Positions 55,684 to 64,000 are shown, numbered from the stretch's first letter. The stretch: DNA of 64,000 bases from Pustulibacterium marinum (GCF_900116665.1 NZ_FPBK01000014.1:1-64000); one strand, 5' to 3'. The notes: generated by a model from the sequence alone, not told the origin. A program made the numbers and translations.

Positions 55684-56058
55684 TTATTGTTTATCGTACA
55701 CAAACACGGTATAAGTATTACAAGTATCTTGTTGAATATAGGGCATCAAAAATTGATAGGTATTCGTTGAAAATGCTGCAGTTTCCGCTTGTTTGGGCAT
55801 CAAATACAATACGTTATCTTCTATTGCCAACTGCAAATAATTAGCCCATTTAGATTGTGATATTTCTTGTTGCAATGTCTCTTTTAACTCGGTAAGGCAA
55901 CTTTCCTGGGAAGCTTCTATCACCGTTACGGCTACATAAGTTTTCTGCTGATTCTCTTTGAAAGCATATAAATTGATGAGCGTCATAACTCCAATAAAAA
56001 CAAGGATCTGAAATGTAATCTCTGAAGTAGTTTTTTTATTGAAAAACGAATGTCCCAT
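55684..56058 (-). CDS. Small single-pass membrane protein, unknown
   Basis: A 124-aa protein with one membrane helix near residues 16-32 (FQILVFIGVMTLINLYAF) and a soluble tail of about 90 residues with two cysteines (SCLTELKE and DTCNTYTV) that could form a disulphide if exported. No known domain was recognised. It lies between GH28 and the formylglycine-generating enzyme on the same strand, with 79 bp and 90 bp gaps, so co-transcription is possible but not shown. Confidence 0.6.
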   Translation of the reverse strand: MGHSFFNKKTTSEITFQILVFIGVMTLINLYAFKENQQKTYVAVTVIEASQESCLTELKETLQQEISQSKWANYLQLAIEDNVLYLMPKQAETAAFSTNTYQFLMPYIQQDTCNTYTVFVYDKQ

Positions 56059-56148
56059 ACATCTGAAAAAGTAAAACCAACTGTACTATGATACTTACTT
56101 TAAAGGACGACAAGAATAAAGCAATGTTGCAAAATATTTAGAGTAGTG

Positions 56149-57315
56149 CTATTCTAACGAAGAAACAGAAACCACACAACGAAAACCGGTATGTTCCAAC
56201 CCTGTATCTGGTGAAGACATCATTCTCGCAGAAGCTCTGTAACCGGAACAATAGGTTTCGTTACACAAAAAAGAACCACCACGTACTACTTTCATAGACA
56301 ATTTTGGTTGACGCGCATCATATCCTTTGGAAGGACCTTTGGGATTATCGCTCACCTCATCTTTAAACTGACTGTAATAATCATTTTGGTAATTATCACT
56401 ACACCATTCCCAAACGTTTCCGGCCATGTCAAACAATCCATAATTGTTTGGTGCAAATGTGCTAACAGGCGCTAAACGTGTGTAACCATCCTGAGCGGTA
56501 TTTTGATACGGAAAATTTCCTTCCCAAGTATTGGCCTTCGCTTTTCCTTGGTAAGGTTCTTCTGCTCCCCACGGATAGGGTTTGTTTTGTAAACCACCAC
56601 GGGCTGCATATTCCCATTCTGCTTCTGTAGGCAATCGTTTCCCTGCCCAAGATGCATATGCATTGGCATCTTCCCAAGAAACATGAACCACCGGAAAATT
56701 TTCTTTTCCTTCAATGCTACTCTTCGGCCCTTGAGGATGTCTCCAATCTGCTTTTCGTTTCCAGCGCCACCAAACTCCCGGATTATTTAAAGAAACGGCT
56801 TCTTTTGTGGGCGTAAACACGAGAGAAGATGCTTTTAAAACGCTATCAGCCGGTTTAGGGGTTCCTTCCGGTAATTGCTTTTTTAATTCTTCCCAATCCA
56901 CATCACGTTCTGCTGTAGTTACATAGCCCGTAGCTTTCACAAATGCTTCAAATTGTGCATTCGTCACTTCTGTTTTATCTATATAAAAAGCATCCAATTG
57001 GACTGTATGCTGCGGATATTCATTTGGACGACCACGACCATCCGGCGCCCCCATTAAAAAAGTTCCTTCTTTTATTTTCACCATGCCAACAGTATCCGCT
57101 TTTGCAATTTTTTGTTGTTTCAAATTTTCTGTAGAAATGGTTGAAAAACGATCTGGAATTCCAGCGCTACAACTGGTTTCTGAATTAGCTTCTGTAGTAA
57201 CCACTTTTACCGCTGGTTCTTTTTGCTCCTCTTTACACGCGTTGAAGATCCACCCTACGGTTGCTACTCCAAATAGAATATACTTACGGAAAGAACTGTG
57301 GTGTGACAATAACAT
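56149..57315 (-). CDS. Formylglycine-generating enzyme (sulfatase-maturating type), lipoprotein
   Basis: A 388-aa protein with SPII signal and Cys 27 in IFNACKEE. The FGE-sulfatase domain starts near residue 75 (MVKIKEGTFLMGAPDGRGRPNEYPQH) and runs to the end: FYIDKTEVTNAQFEAFVKATGY, VVHVSWEDANAYASWAGKRLPTEAEWEYAARGG near 210, GNVWEWCSDN near 300, and GGSFLCNETYCSGYR near 345. Both active-site cysteines of true FGE are in this last motif. FGE converts Cys to formylglycine in sulfatases. A lipoprotein form would work outside the cytoplasm. No sulfatase gene is in the window; its client may be elsewhere. Some FGE-like proteins without this function exist, but the retained cysteines argue for catalysis. 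Confidence 0.88.
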   Translation of the reverse strand: MLLSHHSSFRKYILFGVATVGWIFNACKEEQKEPAVKVVTTEANSETSCSAGIPDRFSTISTENLKQQKIAKADTVGMVKIKEGTFLMGAPDGRGRPNEYPQHTVQLDAFYIDKTEVTNAQFEAFVKATGYVTTAERDVDWEELKKQLPEGTPKPADSVLKASSLVFTPTKEAVSLNNPGVWWRWKRKADWRHPQGPKSSIEGKENFPVVHVSWEDANAYASWAGKRLPTEAEWEYAARGGLQNKPYPWGAEEPYQGKAKANTWEGNFPYQNTAQDGYTRLAPVSTFAPNNYGLFDMAGNVWEWCSDNYQNDYYSQFKDEVSDNPKGPSKGYDARQPKLSMKVVRGGSFLCNETYCSGYRASARMMSSPDTGLEHTGFRCVVSVSSLE

Positions 57316-57388
57316 AGTGGCTATTTTTTTTTCGGTAGCTAATGTAACCGATTTTTATGGAATATATATTTTCAATATCGGTAAAGAG

Positions 57389-57814
57389 TTATTTCCGAAG
57401 TACAAATTCATCATCTGAGGATGTTAAACGTAGGGTTGTAAAGGCATTGGCACTTTTGATACTTATGCTATAGTCTCCACTAGGAATGTAATGTTCGCTA
57501 TATTCATTTCCTAAAAAAGTGATGGAAAGTACTTCATCTGAAAATTGCCAGGTGTAAAACTCATTTTCTCCATCGGAAAATGTAAGCGTAGCCGATAATG
57601 GCTCATTGAAAGAAAGTGTTGGACAATCATTACAAATACTGGAAGTTCCCTCTTTTATATGTTCTTGAACACTCCAATTCCCGGTTATTTGCCTAGTTGA
57701 AATGGCCACTTTAGTTGTAGTTGTGGTTTCAGAAACTGTTTTGGTAGTTGGCTTGGTATTTTCTTTACAAGAAAAGGTAAAGATTATCACCAGCAAGCAT
57801 ATCATTTTTTTCAT
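57389..57814 (-). CDS. Small lipoprotein, unknown
   Basis: A 141-aa lipoprotein from ATG 57814 (MKKMICLLVIIFTFSCKEN, lipobox Cys 16). An upstream ATG at about 57832 would add six residues. A Thr/Lys-rich linker (TKPTTKTVSETTTTTK) precedes a domain of about 100 residues containing TGNWSVQEHI, CNDCPTLSF near 62, and strands typical of a lipocalin-like fold (ATLTFSDGENEFYTWQF). It resembles the many small Bacteroidota lipoproteins that start with a TGxW motif. It is divergent from nothing and shares the strand with the formylglycine-generating enzyme. Confidence 0.7.
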   Translation of the reverse strand: MKKMICLLVIIFTFSCKENTKPTTKTVSETTTTTKVAISTRQITGNWSVQEHIKEGTSSICNDCPTLSFNEPLSATLTFSDGENEFYTWQFSDEVLSITFLGNEYSEHYIPSGDYSISIKSANAFTTLRLTSSDDEFVLRK

Positions 57815-57943
57815 AGCAATGTTGGATTTCATGTTCTAAATCAAACTTCTATAAAGCTACAGAAAATTAAATAGTTTTGGAGAAACAAGCTTATGATATG
57901 CTAAAAGCTTCGAAAAACGCTTCTTAAAACATCATTTTTCTAT

Positions 57944-58178
57944 TTAAATACTGATAAATTTCCAAAACCCTTTTTTAGTGATGTCAAGTACTCTCTCAGA
58001 TGCAATGACTCGTTGTTCGCTATATTTTCTTCTTTCAGCCTTCTTCAAAGTTTCTGATTCTCAATCATAGCTGGTTTCCTAGCTTTATAGAATCTTCAGC
58101 ACTGTTATATGGATATGTTTGTGCTCTTAAATATGTTGGAAACACATTTAAAATCAGTATTATTAAAATCACTCTCAT
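57944..58178 (-). pseudogene. Small secreted protein remnant with frameshift
   Basis: ATG at 58178 starts a 37-codon frame: an export signal (RVILIILILNVFPTYLRAQ), then TYPYNSAEDSIKLGNQL and TGA. A second frame from about 58062 to TAA at 57944 is coding-like (ETLKKAERRKYSEQRVIASE, then RVLDITKKGFWKF). One or two base changes would join them into a secreted protein of about 75 aa. Product not recognised. The 37-aa form alone would be an unusually short exported peptide. Confidence 0.45.
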
Positions 58179-58203
58179 TAATCAAACCACTTTCAACTTA
58201 AAA

Positions 58204-58929
58204 CTATACCCGCACCTCATCAGGAATCAAATCACAAAACCAAAAACCATATTTCTCAGGTCCTTCTTCTTCTGGTTGTGGATTGTCGTATGTTCTATAG
58301 ACTTTTTCTCCAATAGTAAACGCTACAGGATGTTGAAAGACAGGCCCGTCATAACAAAAGGTATGAAACTCGCCATTTTCTCCACAAGGGTCTACTCCTT
58401 CCGGTAAATCATTTACAAAGTCTGCATCAATGGTGCGGCCTACGAACGAAGCGTCTAACACATTGGCATTGATACATACTACAATGGCTTTGAATCCTGC
58501 TACTATAAAGTCTTGTATTAATGCTTTGGTATCCTTTTTCCATAACGGAAACTGACATTCAATACCGTAAGGTTTCAGTTGTGCTACGCGGTAGTCTTTT
58601 AAGTCTTCCAGAAAAATATCTCCAAAACCACAATGCGTATAACCTTGATTTGTCAATTCAGAAACCGTTTGTTGCATGGCTGCATTATAGGTTTCCATAT
58701 CCGGACTTTCGGGGAGTTCTATGGTTTGTAACGGCAACCCAATGGCGTTGGCTTGGGCCATTAACAAAGTTCTTCGCAGGCCGTGCATAGATACTCGGTT
58801 ATGATGACTGTTGATACTAGTAAGCAGACGGTCTACCGTATAATGTTGGTTTTGCATTAAGGCATGCAACGCCATAGAAGCATCTTTACCGCTACTCCAG
58901 TTCATATAAGTTTTATAGGGTGTATTCAT
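58204..58929 (-). CDS. Dph6-like PP-loop ATPase (diphthine-ammonia ligase family)
   Basis: A 241-aa ATP pyrophosphatase-fold protein. The PP-loop YMNWSSGKDASMALHAL sits at residues 8-24 and the family second motif LTSINSHHNRVSMHG near 36. GFGDIFLEDLKDYRV near 100, ECQFPLWKKDTKAL near 122, and DPCGENGEFHTF near 182 complete the DUF71 pattern. In eukaryotes the family amidates diphthine; bacteria lack diphthamide, so here the role is unknown. It is cytoplasmic. It lies 26 bp downstream of the DUF1801 gene on the same strand. Confidence 0.85.
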   Translation of the reverse strand: MNTPYKTYMNWSSGKDASMALHALMQNQHYTVDRLLTSINSHHNRVSMHGLRRTLLMAQANAIGLPLQTIELPESPDMETYNAAMQQTVSELTNQGYTHCGFGDIFLEDLKDYRVAQLKPYGIECQFPLWKKDTKALIQDFIVAGFKAIVVCINANVLDASFVGRTIDADFVNDLPEGVDPCGENGEFHTFCYDGPVFQHPVAFTIGEKVYRTYDNPQPEEEGPEKYGFWFCDLIPDEVRV

Positions 58930-58955
58930 AGTTTGTCTTCTCGTAAAGGATGTAG

Positions 58956-59336
58956 CTATTTTGACAATTCTTTTTTTCTAAAGCGAACCATTTGTTGAAT
59001 CAAAGCTTTGGGAAAAGGTTTGTCATATGGAAATTGAACTGAACCTTTCCCTTGTTTATAGGCTTTCAAATCATCTGAAAAGGCTTCCATGGTAGTAGGA
59101 AAAGGATAAAACCCAATAAACTTTGCATACGCTGCCATCATGATCTGTTGATCTCTTTTCCCGTTGGGAACTAAAGTAAACGAGGGTACTTTATAGTTGA
59201 TCATTTCTTCTGCATCTGGGGCAGCTTCTTTGATAATAGCTCGCAACTCTTGCAGTTTGTCTTGAATTTCCTTTGGGTATTGCGCAATATAATCATCTAT
59301 TGTCGCAAATGAAGGCATAGGTCCTCTTTTTGCCAT
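58956..59336 (-). CDS. DUF1801 family protein (YdhG-like)
   Basis: A 126-aa cytoplasmic protein from ATG 59336 (MAKRGPMPSFATIDDYIAQ). The upstream extension contains no family sequence. The fold features PKEIQDKLQELRAIIKEAAPDAEEMINYKVPSF near residue 25, AYAKFIGFYPFP near 75, and the C-terminal KGSVQFPYDKPFPKALIQQMVRFR mark the DUF1801 group related to CyaY-like and B. subtilis YdhG proteins. Its function is not established; iron binding has been proposed for some relatives. It probably shares a transcript with the PP-loop ATPase downstream. Confidence 0.85.
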   Translation of the reverse strand: MAKRGPMPSFATIDDYIAQYPKEIQDKLQELRAIIKEAAPDAEEMINYKVPSFTLVPNGKRDQQIMMAAYAKFIGFYPFPTTMEAFSDDLKAYKQGKGSVQFPYDKPFPKALIQQMVRFRKKELSK

Positions 59337-59467
59337 ATGTATTGATTTGTACCGAAAAATACAAAACTTACCACCTGAAAACAATAGAGGATACAAAGAT
59401 TTTCTGTAGCATCGATAGTTTGTAGCTAAAGATATGCATTCCCGAAACAACTTATCAAAATTTGCTA

Positions 59468-60031
59468 TTAGAAACGATACCCGATACGTACATGTATATT
59501 GAAGATCACATTACTTTCTGCAGATTTGAATTGTGACGGTTGTTCAAATACATATTGATATCCTACACCAATACCGGTTTCGTAGGTAAAATGACGACCA
59601 ATACCTCTTCTAATACCCCAAGTAGGGATTACCGATAAATCACTTTCTACAGATACATTGTCTTCATTAGAAATTACAAACCAATCTGGATGGTAGCTTG
59701 TTTTAATACTTAAAAAGTTGGCACTATTTCCGTCGATGGTTTTAGATTTTGCAAAGCGTTTTTTAATGTTGTAATACCATCTAGGTTCTAAAGTTAGTAC
59801 CGGCGCCATCACAAAACCTACGCCGTCGTAGAAATGTCCTCCCCAAATAGCGCTATCAAATCCTACTTCGGAACGTAACGCTAGTGTATTGGTCAATTTA
59901 AATTCATTATGCGCCCAAACACCCAACAAACCGGTTTGTATACCAAAAGTGGATGATTCCACACTGGCGTCTTGTGCGTAATTAAAATAAGTAATGAAAG
60001 AAAGAATCAGAATCAAGTAGTACTTTTTCAT
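59468..60031 (-). CDS. Predicted outer-membrane beta-barrel protein
   Basis: A 187-aa protein with signal peptide (YYLILILSFITYFNYAQ). Strand pattern includes STFGIQTGLLGVWAHNEF, LRSEVGFDSAIW, and RRGIGRHFTYETGIGVGYQYVF, ending in an aromatic Phe (HVRIGYRF), as small outer-membrane barrels do. It resembles porin-family/OmpW-like proteins of about 190 aa; family is not certain. A ligand is not predictable. It is single, with promoters presumably in the 60,032-60,252 gap, which shows no other gene. Confidence 0.65.
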   Translation of the reverse strand: MKKYYLILILSFITYFNYAQDASVESSTFGIQTGLLGVWAHNEFKLTNTLALRSEVGFDSAIWGGHFYDGVGFVMAPVLTLEPRWYYNIKKRFAKSKTIDGNSANFLSIKTSYHPDWFVISNEDNVSVESDLSVIPTWGIRRGIGRHFTYETGIGVGYQYVFEQPSQFKSAESNVIFNIHVRIGYRF

Positions 60032-60252
60032 AATGTTTGAGTTTTATATAATAATTAAAATGATGTCAAAAAAAAATGAATTTCAGCGCACACTATCATT
60101 GATTCCTTTCTTAAGTAGTAAGTACATTGTACTCACTACATAGGGCATTCCTCAATATCGAAATACCCATTTGCTGAAAACTTTTTTACACACTCAACTA
60201 TCGTACCAATTTTCCTACTCTTTTCTAAAAAACAAAATAATATGCTCGTAAA

Positions 60253-61212
60253 TCACATCGCTTCTGCCCTTTTCTTTTCTATTTGTAGTATGTTATTTTG
60301 AATATCTTTCATAATCCATTTTCCCCACCAACCTGCATAGAAATTGAAGGTTGTGTTCATTTTGAAATGACTATACAAGTGCAAACGTTGCTTACCGTTT
60401 GGCAAAGCTTCCAATTCATAGGTTCCGTTTAAAACATCAAAATAATCGCCGCCTATAACCACATGTTCGTCTAATGTGGTAGATGGAATCTCATGAGGAT
60501 ACGCTTTGATTGTAAAAACCATTTTTTGCTGTGGTATATACTCTGTAACGGTTTCATGAAATACCAATCCTTTGGTAAAAATAGCTTCTCTGTAGCCTCC
60601 TACTCCTTCAAAATTAAGTTCAGCTTTTATAGGTCTTGGAAATCCTAACATACGAGTTAAATAGCCTTTGTCTTGAGATGCTGGAATCTCTTGTACTCGC
60701 GTAACCAAACTCCAAATCTTTTCCGCCGGAGCATCAATATCAATAGACGTATAAGCTTTATAGGTACCCGGAATGGTATCTATAGCACTTTCTAACGGAC
60801 CTATTAAGAACGGTAACAACACAAGAAGGGAAAAATTTAAACGATGGTTTTGTTTACGTGTTTTTAAGTAGCCGCCTAACAAACCGCCCAGCGATGCTGT
60901 TAATAGAAAAACAGGAAGAATCATTAACCAACAGGCCCAACCTTCAATACCTATTACTAATGTAATGGCCAAAAACAAGAAAAGTGGTATCCACGGCATG
61001 AAGATACGATACTTCATGCTTTTTGCTTTTTCTACACTCGATAAATATACCGTCAAGGCACCAACAATAGTGGGTAACAAAAATAAAAACGTAACAGACA
61101 TTACTGAAAAAAGAGCATTCCAGCTGTCTATTCCAAATAAAACTCGTAAAGCTAGTGCATATAAAGTGGGGATACCTATGACAATCAAGGTATTGCGTAC
61201 GTTGGTATTCAT
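60253..61212 (-). CDS. Membrane protein with C-terminal SRPBCC/polyketide-cyclase-like domain
   Basis: A 319-aa protein from ATG 61212 (MNTNVRNTLIVIGIPTLYAL). An upstream in-frame start at 61362 would add 50 hydrophobic residues without family support. Five or six helices fill residues 1-155 (FLFLLPTIVGALTVYL, LFLFLAITLVIGIEGWACWL), then a START-like SRPBCC domain of about 150 aa (YTSIDIDAPAEKIWSLVTRV near 168). Such domains bind hydrophobic ligands. Function unknown. Its neighbour at 61434 is a divergent membrane protein. Confidence 0.7.
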   Translation of the reverse strand: MNTNVRNTLIVIGIPTLYALALRVLFGIDSWNALFSVMSVTFLFLLPTIVGALTVYLSSVEKAKSMKYRIFMPWIPLFLFLAITLVIGIEGWACWLMILPVFLLTASLGGLLGGYLKTRKQNHRLNFSLLVLLPFLIGPLESAIDTIPGTYKAYTSIDIDAPAEKIWSLVTRVQEIPASQDKGYLTRMLGFPRPIKAELNFEGVGGYREAIFTKGLVFHETVTEYIPQQKMVFTIKAYPHEIPSTTLDEHVVIGGDYFDVLNGTYELEALPNGKQRLHLYSHFKMNTTFNFYAGWWGKWIMKDIQNNILQIEKKRAEAM

Positions 61213-61433
61213 AAATTGAATAGTAACAAAATTAATGGTTATTAAAAGAAGAAAGCAAAAGTATGTAAAAAATAAACTTTTACACGTTAAGAGAAAAGTA
61301 TTCATCGCATGAATAACTAAATTTATACTGCCAACAAAGATGTCTTCTGCTACATCAAACATTAACGTTTTATTACCATTTTAAAATTGCGGTCATTTTA
61401 TATAGCCCTTATTTTTGGCATTGAAATATACCC

Positions 61434-62051
61434 ATGAAAACAAGAAAAAACTCCGCTAAAAAAAGTCGTTGGCGACTTTTACACCAATATTACTCATACA
61501 CAGGCTTTTATTCGTTTGTTGGTAAAAGTATGTACAAAGCTATTCTACCTATTGTCCTTTTTGTAGGCATCATTGTAGGGATTCATTTTTTTGTCATTGA
61601 CATCAATGATGCATTGGAATATGCTACGGAACATTTTCCTCCTTTAGGTGTGTTGAGTATCTTTTTTGTTTCAGAATCTATATTAGGACTTATTCCTCCG
61701 GAAATATTTATAGCATGGTCTGGCAAAACAGCACACCCAAGTTTGTATTTAGCTTTGATAGCCATACTTTCTTACTTGGGCGGTATTGTTTCCTATTTTG
61801 AAGGACGCAGCATTGCCAACATCCCTAGAGTATTTAATTATTTGGAAGGAAGCATGTCTAAACATATTAAGAACATGCGTAAATGGGGCGGACTCTTAAT
61901 CATTGTAGGTGCTACTTTACCACTTCCTTTTGCCGTTTCCAGTGTTGCCGCGGGTATTATTAAATTTCCGTTTAGAAGTTACCTAGCTTTTGGATTGCTA
62001 CGTTTCGTTAGGTTTCTAGTGTATGGAATTGCAATTTATGGACTGCTGTAA
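61434..62051 (+). CDS. YqaA-like membrane protein with VTT/SNARE-associated domain
   Basis: A 205-aa protein with five predicted helices. IVLFVGIIVGIHFFVI near residue 45, then LGVLSIFFVSESILGLIPPEIFIAWSG near 70-97, and YLALIAILSYLGGIVSYFEGR near 105. The FFVSESILGLIPPE and GGIVSYFEGRSI patterns match the DedA/YqaA group of lipid scramblases and transporters, which move phospholipids between leaflets. A basic N-terminus (MKTRKNSAKKSRWR) precedes the first helix. The exact role is unknown. Confidence 0.82.
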   Translation: MKTRKNSAKKSRWRLLHQYYSYTGFYSFVGKSMYKAILPIVLFVGIIVGIHFFVIDINDALEYATEHFPPLGVLSIFFVSESILGLIPPEIFIAWSGKTAHPSLYLALIAILSYLGGIVSYFEGRSIANIPRVFNYLEGSMSKHIKNMRKWGGLLIIVGATLPLPFAVSSVAAGIIKFPFRSYLAFGLLRFVRFLVYGIAIYGLL

Positions 62052-62066
62052 GGAGATGATTTTTCA

Positions 62067-62573
62067 CTACTCCGCCAACCAGTCGTTGTGCAACAATCCC
62101 ATGGAGATAAAATAATCGGTTTGAAAGCTGATCAAGCGTATCTCGCTCAATACAAATTCATACCCGTTATCGGTATCTAAAGAACCGTCTGATAGAATCA
62201 TATCGATTTCTAATCGATCATTGACTGCCATTTTAATTTTACCATAAAACAGCTCAGTATCGTCTTCATCCTGAAATTCGAAGTATCCAAATTGTTGTTG
62301 CGACCATCGTAATAATCCCAAGGTATCTGCAAACTCAAAACCATCCGGAGCCGTTGCTTCAATGCCTTTTAAAGTTAATACCTTGGCTATTCTATCGGTT
62401 TCTTCCGATTGTTCACGGTCTTCTATAAATTCCTTTTTGTACAAACGATATCCGTCTACTACAAAGTCCACTGGAATGTGTTTTACTAAAATCCATTCTT
62501 CATTTTCAGAAATGAGCAAACCGTTTTCCGGCTCTTCCCAATCTGCTATGGTATAGGTTTCTACTGTGTACAT
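62067..62573 (-). CDS. Hypothetical cytoplasmic protein
   Basis: A 168-aa acidic soluble protein (YTVETYTIADWEEPENGLL) with alternating beta strands: ENEEWILVKHIPVDFVVDGYRLY, YGYF-type QFGYFEFQDEDD, and NGYEFVLSEIRLISFQTDYF at the end. No family was recognised. The reading frame is open and well used for the base composition. It converges with the YqaA-like gene, 15 bp between their stops. Confidence 0.6.
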   Translation of the reverse strand: MYTVETYTIADWEEPENGLLISENEEWILVKHIPVDFVVDGYRLYKKEFIEDREQSEETDRIAKVLTLKGIEATAPDGFEFADTLGLLRWSQQQFGYFEFQDEDDTELFYGKIKMAVNDRLEIDMILSDGSLDTDNGYEFVLSEIRLISFQTDYFISMGLLHNDWLAE

Positions 62574-62816
62574 TTGCTTGTTGTTTACAGGGAAAGTTCC
62601 CTTTTTTTTCCGGAGTCAAAGCTAGGGAATTTGTTGCTTCAAAAGGATATTTTCTTTTTTAAAAATATGCTTTTATAACTAGCTATCTATATTTGAAAAC
62701 AACCAATAAACTTCCTATTAAATTCATTTCCATTCGGAATCAACGTACTGTCGAGATCAAAACTTAGGTGCATGTTATTTTTTACAGAGGAAAATCAAAG
62801 ACCATACCTGTAGTAG

Positions 62817-63341
62817 TTACAATTCAGCATCTTTTACAACTACAGCTCCCTTTTCACAACTTATGAGTGATTGATAGATAGCCACTCCTTGCGCTTTTAG
62901 TATTTTGGGGATGCTTCCCCATTGTGAATCTATATGTAAATACAATGACTTTTGGTTTGTTGTTGGATGAGTAATGATGGCTACCTGCGAAGAAGGTACG
63001 CGTTCTTCTGCTGTGACAGGGTATGGCATGTCTAACAAAAACGACGTAAATGCAATGGAATCTTTTTGAGTACTCAACCTCAGCATCGGATAGAAGTACG
63101 TATGAGCCCCTCCGTTGCCAATAAAAATCAATTCATCGTTGATATAATCTCCATCAAAGTCCCATTCCTTGTATTGGTACGTAAGCAATTCCGTCTGTAA
63201 TATTGAATCATATTTCATTACAGCATAGGCTGCATTAGGTATGGTTGGCTCGTCCATTGACGATGTAGCTTGTGCCCAAACACTGTTAACTAGAAAAAAA
63301 CTCACCATTGCTAAAAACCCCAATTTACCAGACATATACAT
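62817..63341 (-). CDS. Hypothetical exported protein
   Basis: A 174-aa protein with a clear signal peptide (KLGFLAMVSFFLVNSVWAQA; an ATG at 63335 would shorten it by two residues). It then has DEPTIPNAAYAVMKYDSILQTELLTYQYKEWDFDGDYINDELIFIGNGG: the DFDGDYINDELIFIGNGG stretch is typical of calcium- or FG-GAP-like exported proteins, but no family is named. It ends with a lone Cys-containing segment (SLISCEKGAVVVKD). It is single, between the UPF0158 gene and the 62,574-62,816 gap, which shows nothing recognisable. Confidence 0.6.
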   Translation of the reverse strand: MYMSGKLGFLAMVSFFLVNSVWAQATSSMDEPTIPNAAYAVMKYDSILQTELLTYQYKEWDFDGDYINDELIFIGNGGAHTYFYPMLRLSTQKDSIAFTSFLLDMPYPVTAEERVPSSQVAIITHPTTNQKSLYLHIDSQWGSIPKILKAQGVAIYQSLISCEKGAVVVKDAEL

Positions 63342-63403
63342 CGTATTTGCTGTTAAAGATAACGATTTAATGCAGAAGTATTGGTTATAACTTTCATGTC
63401 CCC

Positions 63404-63799
63404 TTACAATTGGTCTTTTACATAGGCTATGTATGCATTTTGTTTGTAATCAAACCAATTTTGTCTATAGGCTGAAGCATCTACCAATGCCTTAAAATGC
63501 TGAAATGGTTTTCTGTTGGCAAGCACTTCTTCTAAACTTTCTTGAAAAGCTGCATCGGTTAAAGATGCTGCAAAACCTTCCATTACCCGAAAAGCTTCGG
63601 AGCTATTCATTTTTTCAAACTTATCATATTCATCTTCACGAGCTTCAATGGTATCTATAATGTCTTGCCAAGGTTCCGGATCAAAATATATGTCATTAGG
63701 GTCTGGGTAACTTTCAATAGTGCCTGTTGCTCTGTGGTAAAAACAAACCATGCCACAGTCAAGTTCTTCTGCTATAGTGGCTATTTCTTTTGCTGTCAA
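63404..63799 (-). CDS. UPF0158 family protein
   Basis: A 131-aa soluble acidic protein (EIATIAEELDCGMVCFYHR, DFAASL-like AFRVMEGFAASLTDAAFQESLEEVLANRKPFQHFKALVD). The FxxMexF and GRxPF-like NRKPFQHFK elements match the UPF0158 group, small alpha proteins of unknown function in Bacteroidota and Proteobacteria. The predicted interacting region YRQNWFDYK follows. No operon partner is clear. Confidence 0.8.
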   Translation of the reverse strand: MTAKEIATIAEELDCGMVCFYHRATGTIESYPDPNDIYFDPEPWQDIIDTIEAREDEYDKFEKMNSSEAFRVMEGFAASLTDAAFQESLEEVLANRKPFQHFKALVDASAYRQNWFDYKQNAYIAYVKDQL

Positions 63800-63875
63800 T
63801 GCTCTTTTGTTTTAGTAGTTGCTATTCCAAATATAAGTTTTTTAAACTACAACATCTCCCTTAGCTACCTCAACG

Positions 63876-64000
63876 CTATTTCAAACGTTCGCCTAGCAAA
63901 GCTACTTTGTGCAACCACTTTTCTCTAAAAGCTGCACTAGAGTTTTTAATGGTAGCAATATAGGTTACCTTCACCGGATGGATACCACAAAACTGCAAGG
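63876..64000 (-). CDS. Partial gene, C-terminal 40 residues (unrecognised)
   Basis: A minus-strand frame enters from the right edge and ends at TAG 63876. The visible tail (LQFCGIHPVKVTYIATIKNS, then AAFREKWLHKVALLGERLK) is coding-like, with a helical end; the family was not identified with confidence. No other intact coding frame lies in 63,800-63,875. Confidence 0.55.
   Translation of the reverse strand, partial: LQFCGIHPVKVTYIATIKNSSAAFREKWLHKVALLGERLK

Noticed and set aside
61212-61362. Longer N-terminus of the SRPBCC membrane protein
   Set aside because: The added 50 residues start in the promoter region shared with the divergent gene and look like chance hydrophobic codons; ATG 61212 is favoured, though not proven.

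Overview
The window is from an AT-rich genome of the Bacteroidota, most likely a member of the Flavobacteriaceae. The evidence is a SusC/SusD pair, a hybrid two-component system (HTCS), SPII lipoproteins with Bacteroidota-type export signals, TAnnTTTG-type -7 boxes, and a long-form aromatic amino acid hydroxylase. I cannot name the genus. No tRNA, rRNA or CRISPR array was recognised.

Region 1 (about 1-18,000) is an accessory zone of small redox and carbonyl-detoxification modules. It opens with a cut IS200/IS605 transposase gene and a chimeric gene in which an aldo/keto reductase runs in frame into the C-terminus of a tyrosine recombinase. It then carries aldo/keto reductases, short-chain dehydrogenases, a WrbA-like flavodoxin, an F420-reductase-like protein and a four-domain CMD-CMD-monooxygenase-cupin fusion. 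Three closely related AraC regulators (4072, 10314, 13168) read rightward, each divergent from a leftward oxidoreductase unit. An HxlR/aldo-keto reductase pair with a clear palindromic operator follows. Gene relics are scattered here: the first 17 codons of an SDR, the first 53 codons of a sugar O-acetyltransferase, a frameshifted VOC protein, a decayed LysR gene and an unidentified tail. This points to repeated recombination and loss.

Region 2 (about 19,100-25,500) is a leftward phenylalanine/tyrosine catabolism operon: homogentisate dioxygenase, HPPD, fumarylacetoacetase, a flavin-reductase-fold protein and a 592-residue phenylalanine hydroxylase with a large unassigned C-terminal half. No maleylacetoacetate isomerase is seen.

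Region 3 (25,812-30,302) is one very long UvrA-like ATPase. It is two UvrA-type chains joined head to tail (four ABC modules). Both halves lack the stretch that normally holds the UvrB-binding domain, and the second module has lost its Walker A motif.

Region 4 (about 30,400-57,800) is a polysaccharide utilisation locus. SusC and SusD come first, followed leftward by GH92, GH28, GH2, GH89, a DUF5009-type membrane acyltransferase and GH115, in a near-continuous operon. The HTCS regulator and a GH43 lipoprotein lie beyond. A second GH28 unit with its own terminator lies upstream, then a lipoprotein formylglycine-generating enzyme with both catalytic cysteines. The enzyme set predicts a branched glycan with glucuronate, galacturonate, galactose, mannose, N-acetylglucosamine and arabinose/xylose-type linkages; the substrate is inferred.

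Region 5 (about 57,900-64,000) holds single genes of general type: a Dph6-like PP-loop ATPase, a DUF1801 protein, a beta-barrel protein, an SRPBCC membrane protein, a YqaA/VTT membrane protein, UPF0158 and several unknowns.

Start codons were moved inward where an ATG with a family-typical N-terminus was visible. Coordinates of short sites, counted by eye, may be off by 1-2 bases.
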